Assembly (NCBI RefSeq): GCF_003075075.1
Contig: NZ_QCYM01000007.1
Coordinates: 62,001 to 126,000, forward strand
DNA length: 64,000 nucleotides
Origin: Labrenzia sp. 011
GTDB lineage: Bacteria; Pseudomonadota; Alphaproteobacteria; Rhizobiales; Stappiaceae
Direction of reading: 5' to 3'
The notes below the pieces were generated by a model. The model was not told the origin of the DNA. It saw nothing but the letters and a program-made list of their open reading frames with translations, and did no database searches. Of the stretch, positions 36,227-45,052 are shown in pieces. Each line of letters opens with the position of its first letter. The first letter of the stretch is position 1. The translations under genes and the position numbers were made by a program.

Positions 36227-36278
36227 CCGCCCTGAAATCTGCAACCGAACGAATTCCCAGCCTTCCGGAGCAAACTTC

Positions 36279-38714
36279 ATGAAAACCCACACCCAGGTCG
36301 TTGTCATTGGTGGCGGTGTCGTCGGCTGCAGTGTCCTCTACCATCTCACCAAGCTCGGCTGGAAGGACGTGACCCTGGTCGAGCGCGACGAACTGACTTC
36401 CGGATCGTCCTGGCACGCGGCCGGCGGCTTTCACACCCTCAACGGCGATCCGAACGTCGCGCAGCTGCAGAGCTATACCGTCGATCTCTACAAGGAGCTT
36501 GAGGAAATCTCCGGCCAGTCCTGCAGCCTGCATCTGACAGGCGGCGTCATGCTCGCCGACACGCCGGAGCGGATGGACTTCCTGCGCCTCGCCCAGGCCA
36601 AGGGCCGCTATCTCGGCATGGATCTGGAGCTGATTTCCGTCGCCGAAGCCAAGGCCATGTTCCCGATTCTCGACGAGAAACACTTCATCGGCGCCCTCTG
36701 GGATCCGGTCGAGGGACACCTGGATCCCTCCGGCACCACCCATGCCTATGCCAGGGCGGCGCGCGTCAACGGCGCCACCGTCTACCGGCATACGAAGGTC
36801 GAGGAGCTGGTCCAGACCCCAGACGGCACCTGGGACGTGATCACCGACAAGGGCACCATCCGCGCCGAACATGTGGTCAATGCCGGCGGTCTGTGGGCAC
36901 GCGAATGCGGGCGCATGGTCGGCATCGAGCTGCCGGTTCTGGCCATGGAGCACATGTATCTGCTGACCGACGACATGCCGGAAGTCGCCGCCCACAACGC
37001 CGCCACCGGCAAGGAGCTGATCGGCGTGCTCGACTTCGGCGGCGAGATCTACACCCGCCAGGAAGGCAAGGGCATTCTTCTGGGCACCTATGAGCAGAAC
37101 TGCCGCCCCTGGAGCCCGCGCGAGACGCCCTGGGATTTCGGCCACGAACTGCTGCCGCCCGATCTCGACCGCATCGCGCCGGAACTGGAAGTCGGCTTCG
37201 AGCATTTCCCGGCGCTGCAGAATGCCGGGATCAAGCAGATCATCAACGGCCCCTTCACCTTTGCTCCCGATGGCAATCCGCTGGTCGGGCCGGTCCGGGG
37301 CCTGCGCAACTACTGGGTCGCCTGCGGTGTCATGGCCGGCTTCAGCCAGGGCGGGGGCGTCGGCCTGACGCTGGCCAACTGGATGATCAACGGCGACCCG
37401 GGCTATGACATCTGGGGCATGGATGTCGCCCGTTACGGCTCCTGGGCAACCCTGTCCTATACCAACGCCAAGGTGCAGGAAAACTACCGCCGCCGTTTCC
37501 GCATCCGCTTCCCCAACGAGGAACTTCCCGCGGGACGGCCACACCAGACGACGCCGCTTTACGATCGCATGCTGGCCCAGGGCGCGGTCATGGGCGACAG
37601 CTGGGGACTGGAAACACCGCTCTGGTTTGCGCCGAAGGGCGTCGAGCCGAAGGACATCGTGTCCTTCCGCCGCTCCAACGACTTCGACCCCATCGGTGCG
37701 GAATGCCGTGCCGTACGCGAAAGCGTCGGCATCACCGAGATCGCCAACTTCGCCAAATACGAGATCACCGGCCCGGGCGCGGAAGGCTTCCTGTCGAGAC
37801 TGATGACCAACACCATGCCGAAGGTGGGCCGCATCGTCCTCACGCCGATGCTGAACACCAGCGGCAAGCTCATCGGCGATTTCACCATCGCCCGCGCCGG
37901 CGAGGAAAAATTCTACATGTTCGGCTCATCCCAGGCCGAGGTTACGCACATGCGCTGGTTCGAAATGCATTTGCCCACGGATGGCTCGGTGACCATACGT
38001 GCTCTCAATCTCGGCTGGGTCGGCCTGTCCGTCGCGGGCCCGAATGCCCGCAAGGTCCTGGCGAAGGTCACCGGTGAGGACGTCTCCGGCGAAGCCTTCC
38101 GCTTCATGGACTTCCGCGAGATGGACGTCGCCAGCGCGCCCTGCAAGGTCAACCGCATCAGCTACACCGGCGATCTCGGCTACGAGATCTGGATGACCCC
38201 GGAATACGAGCGCCAGGTCTATGATGCGCTGATGGCGGCCGGCGCCGAATTCGACATCCGCAACTTCGGCATGCGCGCGCTCCTGTCCCTGCGCCTGGAA
38301 AAGAACTTCGGCACCTGGTTCCGCGAGTTCCGGCCGATCTACGGCCCATATGAGGCCGACCTCGGCCGCTTCGTGAAACTGTCGAAGGAGACATTCATCG
38401 GCATTGAGGCGGCACGGACCGAATTCGAGGAAGGGCCTGAGCGCCGGCGCGTCTCTTTCGTCGTCGATGCTGCGGACGCCGACGTCATGGGCGACGAACC
38501 GGTCTGGCACCGGGGCAAGGTGATCGGCTGGATCACCTCGGGCGGCTATGCCCACTCCCTGGAGAAGTCCCTGGCGCAGGGCTACGTGCCGGCGGCACTC
38601 GCAGAAGAGACCGGTGACGGCGCCTTCGAAATCGAGATCCTCGGTGAACGCCGGAAAGCCACGCTGATTACCGAACCGCTGTTCGACCCGAAGGCCGAAC
38701 GCATGCGCATGTAA
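36279..38714 (+). CDS. Dimethylglycine/sarcosine dehydrogenase-like flavoprotein with GcvT domains
   Basis: 811 residues. N-terminal FAD domain (VVVIGGGVVGCSVLYHL), then SGSSWHAAGG, whose His is the covalent FAD site in dimethylglycine dehydrogenase. A central FAO_M-type linker follows (about 375-430), then an aminomethyltransferase (GcvT) domain and GcvT C-terminal barrel from about residue 440, which bind tetrahydrofolate in the family. It should oxidatively remove an N-methyl group and pass the one-carbon unit to folate. The start at 36279 gives a canonical N-terminus with CCGGAGC upstream; in-frame codons back to 36054 lie inside the MttB gene. Confidence 0.88.
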   Translation: MKTHTQVVVIGGGVVGCSVLYHLTKLGWKDVTLVERDELTSGSSWHAAGGFHTLNGDPNVAQLQSYTVDLYKELEEISGQSCSLHLTGGVMLADTPERMDFLRLAQAKGRYLGMDLELISVAEAKAMFPILDEKHFIGALWDPVEGHLDPSGTTHAYARAARVNGATVYRHTKVEELVQTPDGTWDVITDKGTIRAEHVVNAGGLWARECGRMVGIELPVLAMEHMYLLTDDMPEVAAHNAATGKELIGVLDFGGEIYTRQEGKGILLGTYEQNCRPWSPRETPWDFGHELLPPDLDRIAPELEVGFEHFPALQNAGIKQIINGPFTFAPDGNPLVGPVRGLRNYWVACGVMAGFSQGGGVGLTLANWMINGDPGYDIWGMDVARYGSWATLSYTNAKVQENYRRRFRIRFPNEELPAGRPHQTTPLYDRMLAQGAVMGDSWGLETPLWFAPKGVEPKDIVSFRRSNDFDPIGAECRAVRESVGITEIANFAKYEITGPGAEGFLSRLMTNTMPKVGRIVLTPMLNTSGKLIGDFTIARAGEEKFYMFGSSQAEVTHMRWFEMHLPTDGSVTIRALNLGWVGLSVAGPNARKVLAKVTGEDVSGEAFRFMDFREMDVASAPCKVNRISYTGDLGYEIWMTPEYERQVYDALMAAGAEFDIRNFGMRALLSLRLEKNFGTWFREFRPIYGPYEADLGRFVKLSKETFIGIEAARTEFEEGPERRRVSFVVDAADADVMGDEPVWHRGKVIGWITSGGYAHSLEKSLAQGYVPAALAEETGDGAFEIEILGERRKATLITEPLFDPKAERMRM

Positions 38715-38739
38715 CCCCATCCGGCGAACACCGGCCCGG

Positions 38740-39048
38740 TTATTTCAGCCGGAGGATCTTCGCGCCCAGATGCCGGACATAGTCGCCCTGATTGGCGATC
38801 ACCACCACATTGGTCTCGCGCACGTCCGTCTGCTTCAGTTCCAGCGGCGTCTTGCCGTCCGGATTGACGACAACCTTGCGGGTCGGCGGCAGGGCGCGGA
38901 AGACCAGCACGCCGGCTTCCTTGGTGACCACCGCACCATAGGGCTCGTCATGCAGGATGCGGATCGTGCCGCTTTCGGCCTGCGCGGGCGCTCCGAGAAC
39001 AAGACCGAGCCCGGCGGCGGCCAGAAGGGATTTGCAGACCAGTTTCAT
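38740..39048 (-). CDS. Small secreted protein of unknown function
   Basis: 102 residues with a clear signal peptide (MKLVCKSLLAAAGLGLVLG, cleavage after APAQA), so the mature protein of about 78 residues is periplasmic or exported. It is beta-rich by eye (GTIRILHDEPYGAVVT, RKVVVNPDGKTP, TNVVVIANQGDYVRHLG) and has no Cys after cleavage. No family was recognised. It converges with the DMGDH-like gene 25 bases away, and a CtrA-like site lies just upstream of its start. Confidence 0.7.
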   Translation of the reverse strand: MKLVCKSLLAAAGLGLVLGAPAQAESGTIRILHDEPYGAVVTKEAGVLVFRALPPTRKVVVNPDGKTPLELKQTDVRETNVVVIANQGDYVRHLGAKILRLK

Positions 39049-39062
39049 GACGCGTCTCGCTG

Positions 39063-39077
39063 TTAACGATTGGTTTA
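39063..39077. promoter_or_regulatory. Possible CtrA-type site
   Basis: TTAA-N7-TTTA, one base from the CtrA consensus TTAA-N7-TTAA, 15 bases upstream of the small secreted protein gene. A further GTTAAC lies at about 39097. One near match is weak evidence. Confidence 0.3.
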
Positions 39078-39198
39078 CCAGGAATCGTAACCGCTTGTTA
39101 ACTTTTGCGCCAGTGCTTGCGCCGCCTTGTCCCGCAAAACAGCTCCCATGGTAAACATCGCAGCCGGACCCGAAGCCTTCGCATGGGCCGCGCGCGGG

Positions 39199-40101
39199 TC
39201 AGCCCGGAAGGCTGAGACCCAGCTCGCGGAAGCTCTCCTCCACGTGCCTTGCAAAGGCATGGGTCGCCTTGCCCGCGCTCGGACGCTCGATCATGATGAT
39301 GTGATAGTCGCCGATCTCAGGAAGCCCGTGGCGGGAATCCAGCACCTGCAACGGCGGCGCGACGACACTCGCCGGAAAGGGGGCGATGGCAAGATCAGCC
39401 AGCAGCGCGGCCTCCTGCCCCGCGCTGTGAAAGCTGGTGTAGGAAATCCGGTAGGGCTTTTGCGCATCGTCCAGAGCCACCCGCGCCGCCCGGCGCCAGG
39501 GACAGCCGGGCGTGGAGACCGCCAGCGGCACGGGATCGCGCTCATAGGCAATGCCCCCCTCCAGGCCGGCCCACACGAGCGGCTCCCTGAAGACCACCTC
39601 GCCGCCACGCGCCAGACCCGTTCCCGGTCGCACGGTAAACAGGGCCAGGTCCAGCTCGGCCTTCCTCACCTTCTCGTCCAGCTTCGGACTGCCGTCCAGA
39701 TGCACATCCACATTGACGCCCGGATGGGAACGGGCGAAACGCGACAGGATATTGGGCAGAAAACGGGTCCCGAAATCGGACGGCGCACCGAACCTGACCT
39801 CCCCCTCGACCTCGGGCGACACGAACAATCCGACCGCTTCCTCGTTGAGCATCAGGATCCGACGGGCATATCCAAGCAGGGCTTCGCCTTCCGGCGTCAG
39901 ACGCACCGTGCGCCCTTCCCTTGCGAAGACCGCGACCTGCAGCAGCGTCTCCAGCTTCTTGATCTGCATGGACACAGCGGAAGGTGTGCGCCCGACAAGC
40001 TCCGAAGCCTTTGTGAAACTTAACGTTTCGGCGATCGCGACAAAGGTGCGGTACAGATCGAGATCGATGAGCGGCGTGCCGGCACCGGGAAGTTTTTCCA
40101 T
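39199..40101 (-). CDS. LysR-family transcriptional regulator
   Basis: 300 residues. The N-terminal helix-turn-helix reads FVAIAETLSFTKASELVGRTPSAVS with the usual QIKKLE recognition extension; the C-terminal two-thirds is the LysR substrate domain (GEVRFGAPSDFGTRFLPNIL). It is divergent from a 44-codon gene across 163 bases; TTCA-N12-TGAA at 40120-40139 is a possible LysR box. LysR proteins usually control the divergent neighbour and themselves, so the small gene is the first candidate target. Confidence 0.88.
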   Translation of the reverse strand: MEKLPGAGTPLIDLDLYRTFVAIAETLSFTKASELVGRTPSAVSMQIKKLETLLQVAVFAREGRTVRLTPEGEALLGYARRILMLNEEAVGLFVSPEVEGEVRFGAPSDFGTRFLPNILSRFARSHPGVNVDVHLDGSPKLDEKVRKAELDLALFTVRPGTGLARGGEVVFREPLVWAGLEGGIAYERDPVPLAVSTPGCPWRRAARVALDDAQKPYRISYTSFHSAGQEAALLADLAIAPFPASVVAPPLQVLDSRHGLPEIGDYHIIMIERPSAGKATHAFARHVEESFRELGLSLPG

Positions 40102-40264
40102 GATCGGATCCTGCGTTTTTTCAGATCAATTTTTTTGAACGACATCATGAATACAATTCGTTTGATTGAATCGCAAGAAATGCACATATAGCAGTCAAGC
40201 GGCCTAATAACGAAGCAATGGCCGATTGTCTTTCACAACGAACAAAATCAGGATTGGAAACGCC

Positions 40265-40399
40265 ATGACCTATCTTGCACAAGCTCTCGGCACCAACCTC
40301 ATGGGTCTGGTCCACGGCAACAGTGCCGCTCATCTGGCTCGCATGGACGAAGCTCTGCGTCTGCGCGAAATCGCCCGGAAACAGAATCACACCCGCTGA
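40265..40399 (+). CDS. Short 44-codon gene, hypothetical
   Basis: ATG at 40265 to TGA at 40397-40399 encodes 44 residues beginning MTYLAQALGTNLMGLVHG and ending REIARKQNHTR. GGAAA lies four bases before the ATG. Codon choice is strongly C/G at third positions, like neighbouring real genes. The first half is weakly hydrophobic and the second half is an amphipathic, charged helix (MDEALRLREIARKQ). It faces away from a LysR gene and converges with the PhnD-like gene. No family was recognised. A small regulatory or membrane-associated peptide is possible. Confidence 0.55.
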   Translation: MTYLAQALGTNLMGLVHGNSAAHLARMDEALRLREIARKQNHTR

Positions 40400-40418
40400 A
40401 AGGCTGGATTCGCGGAGC

Positions 40419-41246
40419 TTAGGCCAGGACGGGATACCCCGATCCCGCTGCGTCCCGTTCCATGGAGAGCACAGGCGCATAATCCGCGACGGACAATATG
40501 GTAAAGCCGCGAATGCCCAGGCGTTCGCGGCTTTTTCGTGTCTCCGGCGCCGCGAAGACCGCAGCGACAGTTGCGGCCATCAAACTGGCCTGACTGTCGG
40601 AAAATCGCAGGGACGCGATCAGCGGCAGGGCGGGAGCGGATGCCGTCCGCGCGATCGGGCGCAACAGGCCTGCAAGCTCCGGTCTGTACCGGCAGGCCAG
40701 ATCCCAGCAGACCGCATCGATGGCGGCCACATCGGCCTGCCCGCCGGCCACGGCAGCCAGCGACGCCAGGTGCCCGCCGCTGACCGACACCTTTGAGAAG
40801 AACGGTTTTCCCGCCGCGATCCGTGCCAGCGAATGGCGCAGGGCATTCATGCCCGACTGGCTGTTCCCGTCGTTGAAAACCGCCCGTGCCCCGCGCAGAT
40901 CCGCAAGTGCCTCAAACGGACTGTCACGCCTGACGACGATCTGGCTGCAATAGTATGGCCCCTCGCAGCCCGGCGCGGCATAATGCGGCGCCCCCAGCAG
41001 CCTGACCCTGCCGCTCAGCGCATGTGTCAGCGGATAGCCGCAGGTCTGCGCCAGAAGCACCTCCGGCCGTGTCCAGGCCGTGGCGAGGTCCAGATGCTCC
41101 GGCCAGTCGAGAACACGCGAGGGCTCCAGGGCAAGCGCTTCCGAAAGCGCCGCCTGCAGCGCGGATTCCAGATCGGCAGTCGCATCCCGCACTTCCGGCC
41201 AGTCATACATGGGTAGCCGGACGCGAAAATACCCGCCACCGGTCAA
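40419..41246 (-). CDS. PhnD-like phosphate/phosphonate-binding-fold protein
   Basis: About 275 residues. The opening RLPMYDWPEVRDATADL and later GCEGPYYCSQIVVRRDSPFE, FNDGNSQSGMNALRHS and GQADVAAIDAVCWDL match cytosolic-looking PhnD-like proteins. No signal peptide is visible, so it may be a cytosolic sensor rather than a transporter component. The start is inferred as TTG at 41246, overlapping the desaturase stop (TTGA); it keeps the first beta strand before LPMYD. ATG 41210 is the alternative. No ABC permease or ATPase gene lies beside it. Confidence 0.75.
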   Translation of the reverse strand: MTGGGYFRVRLPMYDWPEVRDATADLESALQAALSEALALEPSRVLDWPEHLDLATAWTRPEVLLAQTCGYPLTHALSGRVRLLGAPHYAAPGCEGPYYCSQIVVRRDSPFEALADLRGARAVFNDGNSQSGMNALRHSLARIAAGKPFFSKVSVSGGHLASLAAVAGGQADVAAIDAVCWDLACRYRPELAGLLRPIARTASAPALPLIASLRFSDSQASLMAATVAAVFAAPETRKSRERLGIRGFTILSVADYAPVLSMERDAAGSGYPVLA

Positions 41247-42175
41247 GAAGCAGCCCCGTCCGAATTCCTGCGCCGGAGCGGATGAGGAACCGGTTCCTTG
41301 ACCTTGAACAGATAACGCCGCGCCAGGTCGAAATAGCTGGCGAACACATATCCTTCGTTGCGCCGTTGCCATTCGTCCCGCGCCGCCCGGTAGATCCCCG
41401 GCAGCCGGTACCATGGCGCCCTGGGATGGGCATGATGAACGACATGAAGGTTGTTGTTCAGGAACAGCAGCGAGAAGACCGGACAGAACTCGACCACGAC
41501 GGAGCGCGCTTCGGCGTTTTCATGGGCCCGGTGTTCGGCATAGGTACGCAGCATAAGCAGGCTCATCGCAGGATAGGCAATACAAGCAGCATAGAGCCAG
41601 ATCGGCATCCCGCCAATCACCGTCACGAACAGTACGACCGGAACCAGTCCGGCAAGATGATGCGCCCAGGCCCGCAGGACCGCCCTGTCGCCGGCCAGCA
41701 GCTTGCGGATTTCGGACCCGTAAAAGCCGACAAGCGACACGGCCGGACCGATCAGCAGACGTCCCAGGAGTGTATTGTTGATCGTGAGAACCAGACGGAT
41801 GCCTCGGGGAAGCTTTCGCCAGTCGCGCCAGGCCAGATAAAAGCTTTCCGGATCGTCGTAAGGGTCGGTCAGCCGGTCATTGTTGTGATGACGCAGATGC
41901 AACGACTTGAAGCGGCGATAGGGAATGAACAGCCCGAGAGGGCAATAGATCAGGGCCTCGTTGAGGGCCGGGCTGCGGGTCGGATGTCCGTGGAGAACCT
42001 CATGCTGCAGGGAGGATTGCAACGTGACCAGAACCGCCGCCAGCGGGCAGACCGCCCAGCCGAGCGCGTCGGGGAGTCCGGGGTAGTCGTAAAATCCGAC
42101 CAGCAGCATCCAGGCTGCCGACGTGGCTGCAATCAACGCCAGCGTCGGCCATTCGCAGGCTTTTGCGCTTGGCAC
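41243..42175 (-). CDS. Fatty acid desaturase, membrane di-iron type
   Basis: A 310-residue integral membrane protein with three His boxes: HEVLHGHP, HLRHHNN and HVVHHAHP, which ligate the di-iron centre. About four membrane helices flank them. It should introduce a double bond into an acyl chain or oxidise a related lipid. The start is GTG at 42175, with CTGGAGAGACAT giving a good ribosome site; an ATG at 42280 would add 35 residues from the AT-rich upstream region. Its stop overlaps the PhnD-like gene. Confidence 0.85.
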   Translation of the reverse strand: MPSAKACEWPTLALIAATSAAWMLLVGFYDYPGLPDALGWAVCPLAAVLVTLQSSLQHEVLHGHPTRSPALNEALIYCPLGLFIPYRRFKSLHLRHHNNDRLTDPYDDPESFYLAWRDWRKLPRGIRLVLTINNTLLGRLLIGPAVSLVGFYGSEIRKLLAGDRAVLRAWAHHLAGLVPVVLFVTVIGGMPIWLYAACIAYPAMSLLMLRTYAEHRAHENAEARSVVVEFCPVFSLLFLNNNLHVVHHAHPRAPWYRLPGIYRAARDEWQRRNEGYVFASYFDLARRYLFKVKEPVPHPLRRRNSDGAAS

Positions 42176-42467
42176 ATGTCTCTCCAGATAGCTTGTGAAC
42201 AGTCCTCGAACTGGAACTGCCCCGACTATGTCCGGACCCGACGGTGAGTTCAATTGGAGACAAGGGAACAAATTCAGCAATTGTTTGCATAATATTCTAT
42301 ATGTTTAAAAAAATCATACTTCGTTATAAAAACAAACTTTAATTGAGTTTTTGCATCACTGGCTGGCTGTTTCAGGACAGTCTTTGGCGCATATATCTCT
42401 GGACAAGGCCGCAAGCCTCGCCTGTTCTGGGTCATGACTGACATGGCAAGCATGAAAGGGAACCGCC
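42176..42467. other. AT-rich divergent promoter region
   Basis: 292 bases between the divergent desaturase and FAD oxidoreductase genes. The section 42250-42350 is far more AT-rich than its surroundings, with runs such as TTTAAAAAAATC and ATAATATTC. Promoters for both genes are expected here, but no single -35/-10 pair stands out. Confidence 0.5.
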
Positions 42468-43790
42468 TTGGCAAATCCGGATGCGCCGACTGTTCACTAC
42501 GACGCGATCATCATCGGCGCCGGCATCATCGGCTGCTCCATCGCCCTTGCCCTGGCGCGCAAGGGCCGCAGGACCCTGAATGTCGATACCCTTCCGGCCG
42601 CGGGATACGGCTCCACCTCCTCCTCGGCGGCGGTGGTGCGGACCTACTACTCCACCCTCGACGGCACGGCCATGGCCCTGGAAGGGTATCACGACTGGAA
42701 GAACTGGCAGGCCTATCTCGGCGCCGGCGAGCCGACCGGACTGGCACGCTTCGTCGAAACCGGCACACTGGTGATGAAAACGGCCGCGAACAACCATCTG
42801 GAACGCGTCCTGAAACATGCCGACGCCCTTTCCATCGCCTATGAGCACTGGTCTCCGGACAAGATCCTCGCCCGCATGCCGGGCTACAATCTGCAATGCT
42901 TCGCCCCGGCAAAGAAAATGGATCATGACGACTTCGGCGCCCCGACCGGCGGCGAAATCCATGGCGGCGTGTTCTTCCCCGCGGGCGGCTATGTCGATGA
43001 CCCGCAGATTGCGGCACGCAATCTCAAGGATGCCGCCGCCCGCCACGGCGCGCAATTCCGCTTCAAAACCAGGGTGGTCAGGATACCGGTCAGGGACGGC
43101 CGCGTGACCGGCATTGTCTGCGCAGACGGGACCGAAATCCGCGCGCCCATCGTCATCAATGTCGCCGGGCCTCACTCGGGCAAGGTGAACGCCCTGCTGG
43201 AGGGGGACCCGGGTATCCGGATCGGGCACAGGCCGCTGCGCCAGGAAGTGGTGCAGATCAAACCGCCGGAACAGCTTGGATATTCCCGCGAGGGACTGAT
43301 CGTCTCCGACAATGACATCGGCGTCTATCTGAAGCCGGGTGGCGGCGGCCAGCTCATGCTCGGCAGCGAGAATCCGCCCTGCGACCCGCCTCTGGAGGAG
43401 GATCCTGACGACTTTTCCCGCGACCTTACAGACCGCGCCCTGACCTACGCCTACCGCTACTCCCAGCGCCTGCCCGACATCGGTGTCTCGCAGCACCCGG
43501 TCGGCATCGCCGATCTCTACGACGCCACGGACGACTGGCTGCCGATTTACGACCGTAGCGACATCGGCGGCTATTACCTGGCCATCGGCACCAGTGGCAA
43601 CCAGTTCAAGAACGCCCCGGTCGCCGGACGGCTGATGGCGGAGCTCATCGACTATTGCGAAGCGGGCAAGGATCACGACGACATCCCCTTCCGCTTCCCG
43701 CTCCACCATGTCGGCCATACCCTGAACACCGCCACATTCTCCCGAAAGCGGGAGCTGACGAAGGAAAGCTCCTTTTCCGTGCTGGGATGA
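42468..43790 (+). CDS. FAD-dependent oxidoreductase, DAO family (sarcosine oxidase beta-like)
   Basis: 440 residues. The N-terminal dinucleotide motif DAIIIGAGIIGCSIALAL begins at residue 12; the substrate-domain blocks YSTLDGTAMALEGY and GSENPPCDPPLEEDPDDF, and the C-terminal DWLPIYDRSDIGGYYLAIG, fit DAO-fold amine oxidases such as sarcosine oxidase beta-like proteins. The start is TTG at 42468 with AAAGGGAA about six bases upstream. The substrate is probably a secondary amine or amino acid. It stands alone, with the helicase gene 88 bases downstream. Confidence 0.82.
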   Translation: MANPDAPTVHYDAIIIGAGIIGCSIALALARKGRRTLNVDTLPAAGYGSTSSSAAVVRTYYSTLDGTAMALEGYHDWKNWQAYLGAGEPTGLARFVETGTLVMKTAANNHLERVLKHADALSIAYEHWSPDKILARMPGYNLQCFAPAKKMDHDDFGAPTGGEIHGGVFFPAGGYVDDPQIAARNLKDAAARHGAQFRFKTRVVRIPVRDGRVTGIVCADGTEIRAPIVINVAGPHSGKVNALLEGDPGIRIGHRPLRQEVVQIKPPEQLGYSREGLIVSDNDIGVYLKPGGGGQLMLGSENPPCDPPLEEDPDDFSRDLTDRALTYAYRYSQRLPDIGVSQHPVGIADLYDATDDWLPIYDRSDIGGYYLAIGTSGNQFKNAPVAGRLMAELIDYCEAGKDHDDIPFRFPLHHVGHTLNTATFSRKRELTKESSFSVLG

Positions 43791-43878
43791 CCGGTGCGGT
43801 GCAAACACCGGATTGGCTCTTGGCGGATCCACGCAAATCAGGGTAAGCAACCGGGACCGCAATCTTAAGGAGCGTTCC

Positions 43879-45000
43879 TTGGCCTGGTCTCCGCAACAAG
43901 ATGAAGCCCTGAAAGAGACCGCCGCCTGGCTGCAGCGCGGCGACCGGCAGGTATTCCGACTGTTCGGCTATGCGGGCACCGGCAAGACCACCCTCGCCCG
44001 CCACCTGGCCGAAGGCATCGACGGCGATGTCTGTTTCGGCGCCTTCACCGGCAAGGCCGCCCATGTGCTGCGCCAGAAGGGCTGCGCGGACGCCGGCACG
44101 ATCCACTCCCTGATCTATCGTCCCCGCTCCGCCAAGGAAGAGGATGCGGCGGATGACGACGAGGAGGACACAGGTCCGCAATTCGCGATCAAGCGGGACA
44201 GCGCCGCGGCAACCGCGAGCCTGATCGTCATTGACGAATGCTCCATGGTGGACGAGGAACTCGGCAAGGATCTCCTGTCCTTCGGAACACCGGTTCTGGT
44301 TCTGGGCGACCCGGCACAGCTTCCCCCGGTAAAGGGCGGCGGCTTTTTCACCGAGGCCGAACCCGACGTGATGCTGACGGAAGTCCATCGTCAGGCACAG
44401 GACAACCCGATCGTGCGCATGTCCATGACCATCCGCGACGGTGGCCAGCTGGACTATGGCACCTTCGGCGAAAGCCAGGTGATCCACCGTCGCGATATCG
44501 ACAGGGAGCAGATCCTGGCCGCGGATCAGGTTCTGGTCGGGACCAACAAGACCCGGCGGCTCTACAACAACCGCATCCGCGAGCTGAAGGATTTCAAGAC
44601 ACCGATGCCGGCGGTCGGCGACAAGCTTGTCTGCCTGCGCAACGACAAGACCAAGGGGCTCCTGAACGGCGGCCTCTGGAGGGTCAAGCGGCTGCGCCAG
44701 TCACGTGGCAACACCCTGCGCTTCGATGTCGTCAGCGAGGACGAGCTCGCCACGACGACCGTCAAGGTCAGAGTGCTTCCGGCCATGTTCGAGGACGGCG
44801 CAGAAGCCATTCCCTACGCCATCCGCCGCAAGGCCGACGAATTCGACTACGGCTACGCCCTGACCGTGCACAAGGCGCAGGGCTCGCAATGGGACGATGT
44901 GGTTCTGTTTGACGAAAGCTGGGCATTCCGGGAACACAAGAGCCGCTGGCTCTATACGGCGGTCACCCGCGCTGCGGAACGCATAACGGTCGTAAGATAG
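43879..45000 (+). CDS. RecD/Dda-like ATP-dependent DNA helicase
   Basis: A 373-residue superfamily 1 helicase. Walker A GYAGTGKTT (about residues 30-38), motif II VIDECSMVD (about 117-125), motif III LVLGDPAQLPPV, and a C-terminal UvrD_C_2-type motif YALTVHKAQGSQWDDVVLF followed by LYTAVTRAAE. It contains only the helicase core, much shorter than RecD or RecD2, and resembles phage Dda-like stand-alone helicases. An acidic insertion (EEDAADDDEED) lies near residue 90. The start is TTG 43879 with a perfect AAGGAG six bases away; upstream in-frame codons to 43813 were rejected. Confidence 0.85.
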   Translation: MAWSPQQDEALKETAAWLQRGDRQVFRLFGYAGTGKTTLARHLAEGIDGDVCFGAFTGKAAHVLRQKGCADAGTIHSLIYRPRSAKEEDAADDDEEDTGPQFAIKRDSAAATASLIVIDECSMVDEELGKDLLSFGTPVLVLGDPAQLPPVKGGGFFTEAEPDVMLTEVHRQAQDNPIVRMSMTIRDGGQLDYGTFGESQVIHRRDIDREQILAADQVLVGTNKTRRLYNNRIRELKDFKTPMPAVGDKLVCLRNDKTKGLLNGGLWRVKRLRQSRGNTLRFDVVSEDELATTTVKVRVLPAMFEDGAEAIPYAIRRKADEFDYGYALTVHKAQGSQWDDVVLFDESWAFREHKSRWLYTAVTRAAERITVVR

Positions 45001-45052
45001 ACGCCCCGCGACAGGGACCGGGCGCGGACCTGACGGTCGTTGGCGCGCAACG

